Shown piece after piece: positions 33,649-42,092 of a DNA stretch of 64,000 bases. A program made the position numbers and the translations under genes. How positions within the stretch are numbered: the first letter of the stretch is position 1; each line of letters opens with the position of its first letter. The notes under the pieces are model-generated. The model did not search any database and had not been told where the DNA came from. It saw only the letters and a list, made by a program, of their open reading frames with translations. Origin of the DNA: Magnetococcales bacterium. GTDB lineage: Bacteria > Pseudomonadota > Magnetococcia > Magnetococcales > JADFYX01. The stretch is taken from assembly GCA_002753565.1 (NCBI GenBank), contig PEAM01000008.1:62001-126000 (forward strand), in the 5' to 3' direction.

Positions 33649-35100
33649 ATGAATGAAAAGGTGGAAAACATGAAAGCGTCGCAACTGGTTCCAGTCATCC
33701 TCTCCGGCGGCTCTGGGACCCGACTCTGGCCTCTCTCGCGCGAGTCTTATCCTAAACAGTTTTTGCCGATATTGAGCGAGCACTCTCTTTTTCAGTCGAC
33801 GATCGAACGGCTGGAAGGGGTGGAAAATCTTGGCTCTCCCCTGATAGTCTGTAATGAACAGCACCGCTTTCTGGTGGCGGAGCAGGCCAGGGCAATTGGT
33901 GTTGTGCCGGACTCCATTATTCTTGAGCCCATGGGGCGTAATACAGCCCCGGCCACAGCCTGTGCCGCCCTGATTGCCCTCAAAACAAACCCAAATGCGG
34001 TGGTGCTGGTTCTGCCTGCGGATCATGTGATCCAAAAGGTAGCGTCTTATCAGAAGAGTGTGGCTTTGGGGATGGCTGAAGCCGAAAAAGGGAAGCTGGT
34101 TACCTTTGGTATTGTACCATCCAGCCCGGAAACCGGCTTTGGGTATATCCGAAGAGGTGAGCCTGTTGCGGGTGGATCAGCCTTTGGGGTGGCACAGTTT
34201 GTTGAAAAGCCAGACCACCAAACGGCGACAGGCTATGTGGATTCGGGCGAGTATTACTGGAACAGTGGCATGTTTCTGTTTCGGGCCGATCGTTTTTTGG
34301 AAGAGATGGAAAAATGGGCTCCCGCCATTTTGTCAGCCTGCCAGCAGGCTGTGGAGAAAGGGGAGAAAGATATGGATTTTTGCAGGCTGGATCCTGAATC
34401 CTTCTCAGCCAGCCCCAAAGACTCCATCGACTATGCGGTGATGGAGAAGACCGACCTTTCGGTTGTCATTCCTCTGGATGCCGGTTGGAATGATGTGGGC
34501 TCCTGGTCAGCCTTATGGGAGGTGGGGGAGAAGGATGAGCAGAACAATGTGGTGATGGGGGATGTCTGCTTGGCCGAAACCGATAACTGCTACATCAATG
34601 CCGATCACCGGTTGGTGGCCACGGTAGGGCTCTCTGATCATGTGGTGGTGGAGACAGCGGACTCGGTTTTTGTTGCGCCAAAATCACAGGTGCAGAAAGT
34701 AAAAAACCTGGTCGATCTGCTCAAGAGTGGGGGGCGCTCCGAGACCTTGTTCCATCGGAAAGTGTATCGACCGTGGGGGGCCTATGAGTCGATTTTTGTC
34801 GCCAGGCGGTTTCAGGTGAAGCTGATTACTGTTAATCCGGGTTCTGTACTCTCGTTGCAAAAGCATCACCATCGGGCAGAGCATTGGGTGGTGGTTCAAG
34901 GAACCGCCAAGGTGACACGAGGTACCGAGGTGATGATGCTGACGGAAGATCAATCGACCTACATACCGGTAGGGGTTATCCATCGCATGGAGAATCCGGG
35001 GATTATTCCACTGGAACTTATCGAAGTTCAAAGCGGCAGCTATCTGGGAGAAGATGATATTGTTCGCTATGAAGATCAGTATGGAAGAGCCTCGACATAA
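33649..35100 (+). CDS. manC: Mannose-1-phosphate guanylyltransferase / mannose-6-phosphate isomerase
   Basis: Bifunctional enzyme making GDP-mannose. The 483-aa product has the nucleotidyltransferase signature GGSGTRLWPLSRESYPKQFL near residue 20, FVEKPD and the EYYWNSGMFLF segment. The C-terminal type II PMI cupin shows RPWGAYESI and KHHHRAEHWVVVQGTAKVT with metal-binding histidines. ATG 33649 is preceded by GGAG with 6-nt spacing. It lies 69 bp after the nucleotide-sugar dehydrogenase gene, and both could supply precursors for an exopolysaccharide or O-antigen. Confidence 0.93.
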   Translation: MNEKVENMKASQLVPVILSGGSGTRLWPLSRESYPKQFLPILSEHSLFQSTIERLEGVENLGSPLIVCNEQHRFLVAEQARAIGVVPDSIILEPMGRNTAPATACAALIALKTNPNAVVLVLPADHVIQKVASYQKSVALGMAEAEKGKLVTFGIVPSSPETGFGYIRRGEPVAGGSAFGVAQFVEKPDHQTATGYVDSGEYYWNSGMFLFRADRFLEEMEKWAPAILSACQQAVEKGEKDMDFCRLDPESFSASPKDSIDYAVMEKTDLSVVIPLDAGWNDVGSWSALWEVGEKDEQNNVVMGDVCLAETDNCYINADHRLVATVGLSDHVVVETADSVFVAPKSQVQKVKNLVDLLKSGGRSETLFHRKVYRPWGAYESIFVARRFQVKLITVNPGSVLSLQKHHHRAEHWVVVQGTAKVTRGTEVMMLTEDQSTYIPVGVIHRMENPGIIPLELIEVQSGSYLGEDDIVRYEDQYGRAST

Positions 35101-35137
35101 ACTTACGATAATTCATGTTATCGTAAGTTTATGTCGA
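35092..35137. terminator. 20-bp perfect inverted repeat overlapping the manC stop codon
   Basis: TCGACATAAACTTACGATAA (35092-35111) is exactly complementary to 35118-35137 with loop TTCATG. The manC TAA (35098-35100) lies inside the left arm. No T-run follows, so a Rho-independent mechanism is doubtful. The downstream spacer 35138-35433 (296 bp) holds no gene or clear promoter that I can see. Confidence 0.6.
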
Positions 35138-35433
35138 AGTGAAGATCTGGTTTATCTGTCAAATATCGAACCATATTTTACTTTTTTTTATGTTTGAGAC
35201 CTGCCAACCATTCAAGGTTTCATTAAAAAACATCAAGTAAAATAAACAGGTTAAACTTATCCGTACTGTTTGCCGTCGGGGTGCTTGCTGCTTTTCTTCA
35301 TCCCAAGGCGATTAAGAGCCGTTTTAGGGAGGGCAAGTTCGTGTTAACATGCTCTCTTTAGTGTGGCTTGGCTGTCTGACTGTTTTTTGCCGGGCCGTGT
35401 TCAAGAAAACATTCAGCCGACAGTTGATGCCGA

Positions 35434-37236
35434 GTGATCGAACAGAAAACCACTCACGAAGTCTCCGCCAATTCCGGGATTCTCGGGAAAAGAAGGGCTA
35501 AGCCGCCTCCGCTTAGGCTGGGTAAAAGACTTTATTTTTCGGTTAGGAGCCACGCTCCCGTTTGGCGTGTCTTCCGAGCTTCGATTGTTCAGGGTGAGGG
35601 GGTTGTTCTCATCACTGGTGAGCCGGGGGTGGGTAAAACCCACTTCCTCAATCATCTCAAAGGGGTGCTGCCCGATAATCGGGATATGGTCCAGCTTCCC
35701 GATCCAACCCTCCCCTCCGATATCTTTTTGCAGTTGTTGATGACGGCTGTCAAAGGGAGCGACCAGGAATCCTCAGGGCTACCCCAGGCGGATGTGACCC
35801 ACAAGCAGCTTTTGGATGCCCTGGAAGAGAGAGCGGCTACCGGAAGGCGGCTGCTGGTGGCTGTGGATCAGGCTCATATGCTCACCGATGAGAACGCCAC
35901 TCTTCTCTCTCTGCTCATTCCCTTTTCTGCCAAGGATATCCGCCCGGTACAACTTTTATTGGTCGGGCGGCCCGAGCTGTTGGGCTGCTTGGAGAGTGAA
36001 CCGTTTGCCATCATCCAAAAAGAGATTATCGGCTCCAGCGAGATAACTCCGCTCACAAGATCCGAAGTGTTGGACTTTATTCACTATACCATTCAAAAGC
36101 AGGTAGGGCGCCGTATCCGGGTCTCCTGGTTTGCCTGGGTTGATATCTATTCCATCAGCCAAGGAAACCCCTTGAGAATAGAACAAATTCTCAACCAAAC
36201 TCTGGCTCTGATCAAACTGAAGCCCCGTTGGATTATTACCCGGTCTCTGGTTAAAAAAGCTCAACAAAAAGAGCAGGATTTCCCGACGAGACGCTCTCCG
36301 ATCAATGGGAAGATGGCTGCTGTCATGGTGGCCATGGCGGCAGTTGGCATCTCTTTGTTCAGCTGGCTTTTTGACTCTGACAGCAAGCCAAAAACCCTGT
36401 CAAAAATAGATATTTCCAGTCCGGCTACTCCCTCTATCAAGCAGGAAGCCGACCAGCCCTCTCTTTTCTCCAGCAAAGAGCAGCGAGAGGATAGCCTGTT
36501 GGAGCCGGAAAGAGTCGCACCGAGAGAGGTTGTTCCTCCCACCAGCAAAACCTTTTTGCAACCCCTGAGAACCCAAGAGCAACGGGTACTCAAAACCGTT
36601 GCCTCGCCCCCTCCAGCCAAACCTCGTCCTCAACGGGTGATTGTAAAGTATGATCCCCCCCCCAGGATTAGCACCACCCAAACCGTCAAGCGGGTTTTGC
36701 ACAGTACCCCCAGTCTGCCAAAAAGAAAGATCAAATCCAACGCCTCAAGCTCACTTTCGGGGATAGAACCCAGACGGAAAGGCTCTTTTATCATTCCCAC
36801 CAGTCAAGCCAAGCCTCGTCGGGTTGACCATACACCAACGCCCATGCCTCTGCGGGTTGGCTCCAAGGTGGAGCGAGCCCTTGAGCAGGTGGTTGCCAAG
36901 GTTCAACAGCAGGAGCCTAACGAAATCCTGTCCGAATTGAGCCTCTCTTCCCGCTCTCCGCTCCCTCTTACCACTGAGGAGACTCTCAAGGCGGCTGGGC
37001 AGATTTATGTGGTCCAGATTGGCTCCTTTTTAAATCGGGATAATGCCGAACGGTTAATGTTGGAACTCTCTAACGAAGGGATGGAGCCGTATGTCCATCT
37101 ATTTGAAAAAGGGGCGAAAAGGTGGTTTTCAGTTCGTCTGAACTATCGCAATCTGGAGCCAGCCAGTAAAATGGCGGAAACCCTCAGCCGTACCAAAAAC
37201 ATTCCGACACGGGTTATCGAGCTTTTTTATGAATAG
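35434..37236 (+). CDS. DamX-like AAA ATPase with SPOR domain
   Basis: A 600-aa inner-membrane protein. The N-terminal ExeA-type ATPase has Walker A GEPGVGKTH (62-70) and a Walker B variant LLVAVDQAHML with Gln where Glu is usual. One membrane helix follows (about 292-312), then a Pro/Lys/Ser-rich periplasmic linker of some 200 residues. The C-terminal SPOR domain (about 523-600; IYVVQIGSFLNRDNAERLML) binds denuded peptidoglycan at division sites in known proteins. It starts at GTG 35434 without a clear ribosome site. DamX usually sits behind aroKB, which is absent here. Confidence 0.8.
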   Translation: MIEQKTTHEVSANSGILGKRRAKPPPLRLGKRLYFSVRSHAPVWRVFRASIVQGEGVVLITGEPGVGKTHFLNHLKGVLPDNRDMVQLPDPTLPSDIFLQLLMTAVKGSDQESSGLPQADVTHKQLLDALEERAATGRRLLVAVDQAHMLTDENATLLSLLIPFSAKDIRPVQLLLVGRPELLGCLESEPFAIIQKEIIGSSEITPLTRSEVLDFIHYTIQKQVGRRIRVSWFAWVDIYSISQGNPLRIEQILNQTLALIKLKPRWIITRSLVKKAQQKEQDFPTRRSPINGKMAAVMVAMAAVGISLFSWLFDSDSKPKTLSKIDISSPATPSIKQEADQPSLFSSKEQREDSLLEPERVAPREVVPPTSKTFLQPLRTQEQRVLKTVASPPPAKPRPQRVIVKYDPPPRISTTQTVKRVLHSTPSLPKRKIKSNASSSLSGIEPRRKGSFIIPTSQAKPRRVDHTPTPMPLRVGSKVERALEQVVAKVQQQEPNEILSELSLSSRSPLPLTTEETLKAAGQIYVVQIGSFLNRDNAERLMLELSNEGMEPYVHLFEKGAKRWFSVRLNYRNLEPASKMAETLSRTKNIPTRVIELFYE

Positions 37237-37272
37237 CCGCCCCTTCTTGCCCACCTCCTCGTGATGTATTCC

Positions 37273-37677
37273 TCAAGACAGTGCGGACAAAGCGAGGTTA
37301 ATCCGTCTATCCACCTCTTTGGCAACAGCTAGTATCTCTTTATTATCAATCAATTTTTCAAAAACTAGCGGTTTCATGGCAGCCACCTCTACCTGACCTT
37401 TTGCGCGCTCTCGTACCACGACATTACAAGGAAGCAACACCGCAATATCGGCAACTGCACTCAAGGCCCGATAGGCCAGAGGGGGATTGCAGGCACCCAG
37501 AATGAGCGTACGGGGATAATCCACATCGATTTTTTTCTTCAAAGTGGCGGATACATCGATCTCGGTCAAAACACCAAACCCCTGTTCTGCTAAGGACGTT
37601 CTAACTTTTTCAATGGTTTCAGCATAGTCTGTAGAGACCTTTATGACGATGGAATAGTCGGTGTCCTGTTGGTTCAT
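37273..37677 (-). CDS. DUF302-domain protein
   Basis: A 134-aa single-domain protein. The family pattern is clear: YAETIEKVRTSLAEQGFGVLTEIDVSATLKKK (in parts) followed by LILGACNPPLAYRALSA and ADIAVLLPCNVVVRE. DUF302 proteins are small dimers of unknown function, sometimes tied to redox or copper. The ATG overlaps the stop of the TPR gene upstream by 4 bp, so the two are translationally coupled. Confidence 0.88.
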   Translation of the reverse strand: MNQQDTDYSIVIKVSTDYAETIEKVRTSLAEQGFGVLTEIDVSATLKKKIDVDYPRTLILGACNPPLAYRALSAVADIAVLLPCNVVVRERAKGQVEVAAMKPLVFEKLIDNKEILAVAKEVDRRINLALSALS

Positions 37678-39212
37678 TGATTCTCTCCTTGGGTGGTCAT
37701 GACGGGTGGCAGGTGGTCTAATAGCTTGGCTATAGGTAGTTTTTTTCCTTTTGGTTGGGGGATGATCCCCAGTTGTTCATTAAACTGTGCCATGGCTGTT
37801 CGGGTTTTGGGGCCGACCAAACCATCGATTGGCCCCAGTTTAACACCAAGATTGGTCAACCGTTTTTGGATAAGTTTCACCTGATCCCGGCGTTTTTTGG
37901 GAAGGGAATAGTCGGGTTGGCTCATTGTTATCAGGTTTGCAACCAGCTCTCGGTGCAGGTTCAAGGATCTTACAGCCTGAGGTGAACCGGCTCCGCTCTC
38001 TTTGACCCACATGGCCAGGGCGCGGCGATTGGTACGCTCCGCCACGCTGTATTCTCCTTTATCACGCAGTACTGTGGCCAAGGCATCCAGGGTCTCTGCC
38101 AAAAGGGGGGAAGCGTGGGGTGTTTGCTCTTCCAGCAGGGATATGGTCCGTTTGTACAGGGGGATGGCCTGTTCTGGCTTGCCCTCCTGACGAAACCCTT
38201 CAGCCAGGGTGTAGGTAATGGAGGCTCTTTGGGTTTGGTCGGCATTTGGCTGGGCATCGACCAGTTCCAAAGCCCGCTTAAGAAAAGGGAGTGCTGGAAC
38301 AGATTTTCCGGATAGCTGATAATTTTCGGCTATCTGGATGAGAATAGGAGAGAGGGCTGGACTCGTAACACCCTTCATGTTTTCTGAAATAGCCAAGGCA
38401 CTTTTCAGGTGGTCGATTGCCTCGGAATAGTTTCCCTCTTGCTGTCTGGAGTTCGCCAGGGAGCGCAAAAGTTTAATGCGTGCCAGGTGATAGGGACCGC
38501 TGGTTTTCATGTAGAGCTTGAGGGCATTCTTCTGCATCTCGGCGGCTTTTTTTCGCTGCCCTTCCAGAATAAGGAGTTCGGCCTCCTGCTCTTGAAGAAC
38601 CGCTCGGGTTGGTGAGGAGGATGGAATGGTTTTCATCAGCTGGTTGGTTACCAGACGCTTGTATTCCAGGTGTTTTTTCTTGTCACCCTTAGCCTGATAG
38701 ATTTCGGAAAGAGAGTCCAGAATATCGACAGTCATGAGATGGTTGGCACCATAGCGGTCGACAATCAGTTTTAAGGCTCGCTCAAGAGCCTGCTCAGCTC
38801 GGGAGTACTCTTGGCGTTTAAACCAAATGTGAGCCAGCATTTTAAGAGGTTCTGCCAAAAGAGGATTTTTTTTACCCAGATTTTTTTCATGGAGCCGAAA
38901 AGCACGAACAAGATAATGCTCTTCCTCCTCATGCCTCCCTTGAGCATGAAGAAAACCGGTTAATCGGTTCAACCCCCAGGCAAACTTCATATCTTTTTGA
39001 GGCAGTTTATTTCCTGCTTTGCTTATTTCATTAAAGAGCTGTTGTGCGTTATGATACTCCTCATCCGTAGAGGCTTGCCAAATAGCGGTGACAAAGGGCT
39101 GCCAAGGTGAGGATTCTGCCTCGTCAGCCTGTAGAGGAGGGGCGAGCAGCAGGGCAAACATAAAGCTGGCAAAGGTGGTGGATAGGATCAGGTAAAAGGG
39201 TCGCAACGACAA
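37674..39212 (-). CDS. Exported TPR protein with C-terminal peptidoglycan-binding domain
   Basis: A 512-aa protein with a signal peptide (to about residue 29, PLQADEAE), about eight TPR-like helical pairs of the kinesin-light-chain type and a C-terminal peptidoglycan-binding type 1 domain (about 440-480). The last contains IQKRLTNLGVKLGPIDGLVG. TTG 39212 is the start; AAGGA lies 8 nt upstream and a stop precedes it in frame. It probably sits in the periplasm on the murein and holds protein partners. The next gene is DUF302, overlapped by 4 bp. Confidence 0.8.
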   Translation of the reverse strand: MSLRPFYLILSTTFASFMFALLLAPPLQADEAESSPWQPFVTAIWQASTDEEYHNAQQLFNEISKAGNKLPQKDMKFAWGLNRLTGFLHAQGRHEEEEHYLVRAFRLHEKNLGKKNPLLAEPLKMLAHIWFKRQEYSRAEQALERALKLIVDRYGANHLMTVDILDSLSEIYQAKGDKKKHLEYKRLVTNQLMKTIPSSSPTRAVLQEQEAELLILEGQRKKAAEMQKNALKLYMKTSGPYHLARIKLLRSLANSRQQEGNYSEAIDHLKSALAISENMKGVTSPALSPILIQIAENYQLSGKSVPALPFLKRALELVDAQPNADQTQRASITYTLAEGFRQEGKPEQAIPLYKRTISLLEEQTPHASPLLAETLDALATVLRDKGEYSVAERTNRRALAMWVKESGAGSPQAVRSLNLHRELVANLITMSQPDYSLPKKRRDQVKLIQKRLTNLGVKLGPIDGLVGPKTRTAMAQFNEQLGIIPQPKGKKLPIAKLLDHLPPVMTTQGENQ

Positions 39213-39362
39213 AGCTCACATCCTTATTCGGGCGGAGGGGTCTGGTCAACAGGGGCTACTCTTCACTGGCAGTATATACCCCTTGGTCTCGAAACAAAAT
39301 GGCGAAAAAAGGGTCGACCACTCCGATGGCGCTCTGGTCGATAAGAGAGGATAGAGGATTCG

Positions 39363-42092
39363 ATGGAAGCAAATGAGTGGGTAGAGGCACTGGATGGTGG
39401 CTGGATCGTTTTAACGGCCAACCGACGGTTGGCCCGGTCGGTGGAGCGCCGTCATGATCAGATTAAAACGGCGGCTGGGGAGACCGTGTGGCCGACACCG
39501 GAAATCCTGCCTCTCTCCGCCTGGCTGGAAACAAGCTGGAGTGCGTTATTGGACCAATCTCCTCCAGCGTTGACGTTGCTCAGTGAGGATCAAGAGCGGG
39601 TTCTGTGGGAAAAAATAGTGGCAAACTCTCCCCAAAAAGGGGCACTGTTATGGAGTGACAGTGCGGCACACGATGCCCAAAAGACAGCTGAAATGTTGGC
39701 CGCCTGGAGACTCTCTCTGCCTGAAAGTGTGGCGGAGGGTGATGAGGATGTGTTGGCGTTTTGGCAATGGTCGGATCAATTTGAGCGCCAGTGCCGAGAA
39801 AACAGCTGGCTCTCCCGTGGGCGGTTGATCGAGGTGCTTGTGGAAAACCTTGAGGAAATCCCCTTACCAAAAGGGGTGTTTCTGGCAGGATTCAACGAGA
39901 TCACCCCCATCCAACAAAGGTTGCTCGACCAACTGGCACAACGAGGGGTGCCACACCGTCAGTGGCAGGATTTGCCACCAACGCCTTGCGGGTATCGTGT
40001 CGCCTGCCCCGATATCGAGTCTGAAATCCTGGCGGCATCCCAGTGGTCACGACGACAGATTGAATCCCGGCTAAAAGGAGCCGGTGAACGACCTGGAAAG
40101 GGGCTGACCATCGGTATTGTCGTACCTGATTTGCAGCGTTTAAGAGGCCAGATCATCCGGCTGTTCTCCGATACTTTCTACCCCGGTCGCCCCCAACAGG
40201 CCCCCTTTCCCGACCAATCCCTCTTTAACCTGTCTCTCGGGGTCTCTCTGTCTGAGTTCCCTATGATACATCACGGACTCAAGCTTCTGGGCTGGAGTCT
40301 GGGTTCTGGGGAGTGGCAATCGAGTGGGGCTCTGCTCTCCTCACCCTATTGGGGGGGAGGGGAGTCGGAGTGGAACCAACGAGCCTTGCTGGATGCCCGT
40401 TTGCGTCAAGAGGGGGGCCTTGTTTTTTCGTTGGCAGAGTTGATTGAGCAGGGCAACCTGGCCCACACCCCGCTGTTGGTTAAGCATCTGTCGGCTTTTC
40501 AATCGGGATGTCTGGAGCTGGAGCAGGGAGCCAAGAGCCAAAAGAGACCGGGCGCATGGGCTAAATGGTTTGATAAGCAGCTCAAACAGTTGGGATGGCC
40601 GGGAGAGCGTGTTCTCAATAGCCATGAATTTCAGGCGATGGAGTCCTGGAGAAAACTGCTGGCTGCCTTTTCGGGGCTGGAGTTGGTGTTGGGGTCGGTC
40701 AATCTGAGTGAGGCACTGTATCAGCTAAACCAGCTGGCAGCCCAGACAATCTTTCAACCCGTCGAGTCGGAGGCCAATATTCATATTCTTGGGGTTCTGG
40801 AGGCAGAGGGGGAGCACTTTGATGCTCTCTGGATACTCGGCCTGACCGATCAGGTTTGGCCGAGTATTCCCCAGCCGACCCCTTTTTTGCCGGTTTTCTT
40901 CCAAAGGCAACACAATCTTCCTCGCTCCTCAAGCCAGCGAGAAATGCGTTATGCCAAAGCGCTTACTCAGCACCTTCTATCTTCCGCTAATAAAATTATC
41001 GTAAGCTATGCAGAGCGTGATGGAGATCTGGATCAGCGGCCAAGCCCCTTGATAACACATTTAAATTCTATTGATTTTTCTGAAATTTCCAACCATGATC
41101 CCAATTTGACCCAAACCCTCTTCATAAGAGGGGGGATGGTTGAAAGAGTGGACTGTCCTCCTCCACCTTTTGCCGATTCAACCTCGGTTTCAGGTGGCAC
41201 AGGGGTGATCAAAGCGCAATCTCTCTGCCCCTTCTCCGCCTATGCCCGATTCCGTCTCTTGGCCCAACCCTTGGAAGAGCCATCACCCGGTTTGAATGCG
41301 GGTCAGCGAGGTGAGATTACCCATGAGAGTCTCTCTCTCTTTTGGCAGCGCGTGGTCTCCTCCACACAGTTGAAATCTCTCTCAGTCGATCAACTTGATC
41401 AACTTATCGAAGAGGTAACCCGTCACAGCGTCCTTAAGGTGGCAGCTCGCAGGGGGAAGAGGTTGCACCGTAACTATCTGGCGCTGGAGATGGCTCGACA
41501 AAAACGGCTGCTTATCCATTGGATGGCTGTCGAGTTGAGCCGAGATACCGACTTTGAAGTGGTGGAGAGAGAGTCGACCAGGTCGATGGAGGTGGGGGGG
41601 CTTGTCATCCAGTTCCGTATGGATCGATTAGATAAGCTGGTGGGGCCGGAGGTTGGTGAGGAGGAGCAGGTGGTTGTGGACTATAAAACCGGCCAGGTCA
41701 ACCTCAAACACTGGTTTTCTGAGCGCCCTCAAGAGCCGCAGATGCTGCTCTATGGACTCTCCTGCGGCCCCCATCTGGCTGCCTTGGTTTATGGGCAGTT
41801 AAGCAGGATTAAACAGCGCTATGTGGGCCTGTCCCATCGGCAGGGTATCATGGCCTCTCTTGACCTGTTGGAGAGCGGCCGTTACAGCCCGGAACACCCG
41901 GATTGGCCCTCACTGCTGCACTACTGGTCCCAGGTTATCACTCAACTTGCCCAACAGTATCGACAGGGAGAGGCGGCGGTTGATCCTCTGCCCAACGCCT
42001 GTGACTGGTGCCCTTTTCCTCTTTTTTGTCGCCTTTCTGAACGGCAAGCCCCTCTGGGATCCACTCCACTGATAAAAGAAGATTATTCATGA
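39363..42092 (+). CDS. AddB-like nuclease with Fe-S staple (TIGR03623-type DNA repair protein)
   Basis: A 909-aa protein with an inactive-helicase-like body (WIVLTANRRLARSVERRHDQ) and a C-terminal PD-(D/E)XK nuclease (Asp773 and Lys775 in VVVDYKTG). Four cysteines form the AddB-type [4Fe-4S] staple: Cys622 before the nuclease core, then Cys880, Cys883 and Cys889 (NACDWCPFPLFC) at its end. With the helicase encoded next, it should process double-strand DNA ends for recombination. The start of the partner overlaps its stop by 4 bp. Confidence 0.85.
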   Translation: MEANEWVEALDGGWIVLTANRRLARSVERRHDQIKTAAGETVWPTPEILPLSAWLETSWSALLDQSPPALTLLSEDQERVLWEKIVANSPQKGALLWSDSAAHDAQKTAEMLAAWRLSLPESVAEGDEDVLAFWQWSDQFERQCRENSWLSRGRLIEVLVENLEEIPLPKGVFLAGFNEITPIQQRLLDQLAQRGVPHRQWQDLPPTPCGYRVACPDIESEILAASQWSRRQIESRLKGAGERPGKGLTIGIVVPDLQRLRGQIIRLFSDTFYPGRPQQAPFPDQSLFNLSLGVSLSEFPMIHHGLKLLGWSLGSGEWQSSGALLSSPYWGGGESEWNQRALLDARLRQEGGLVFSLAELIEQGNLAHTPLLVKHLSAFQSGCLELEQGAKSQKRPGAWAKWFDKQLKQLGWPGERVLNSHEFQAMESWRKLLAAFSGLELVLGSVNLSEALYQLNQLAAQTIFQPVESEANIHILGVLEAEGEHFDALWILGLTDQVWPSIPQPTPFLPVFFQRQHNLPRSSSQREMRYAKALTQHLLSSANKIIVSYAERDGDLDQRPSPLITHLNSIDFSEISNHDPNLTQTLFIRGGMVERVDCPPPPFADSTSVSGGTGVIKAQSLCPFSAYARFRLLAQPLEEPSPGLNAGQRGEITHESLSLFWQRVVSSTQLKSLSVDQLDQLIEEVTRHSVLKVAARRGKRLHRNYLALEMARQKRLLIHWMAVELSRDTDFEVVERESTRSMEVGGLVIQFRMDRLDKLVGPEVGEEEQVVVDYKTGQVNLKHWFSERPQEPQMLLYGLSCGPHLAALVYGQLSRIKQRYVGLSHRQGIMASLDLLESGRYSPEHPDWPSLLHYWSQVITQLAQQYRQGEAAVDPLPNACDWCPFPLFCRLSERQAPLGSTPLIKEDYS

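Noticed and set aside
32026-35433. Possible mobile cassette flanked by related palindromes
   Set aside because: There is no integrase, transposase, target duplication or base composition change; kept only as a repeat observation.
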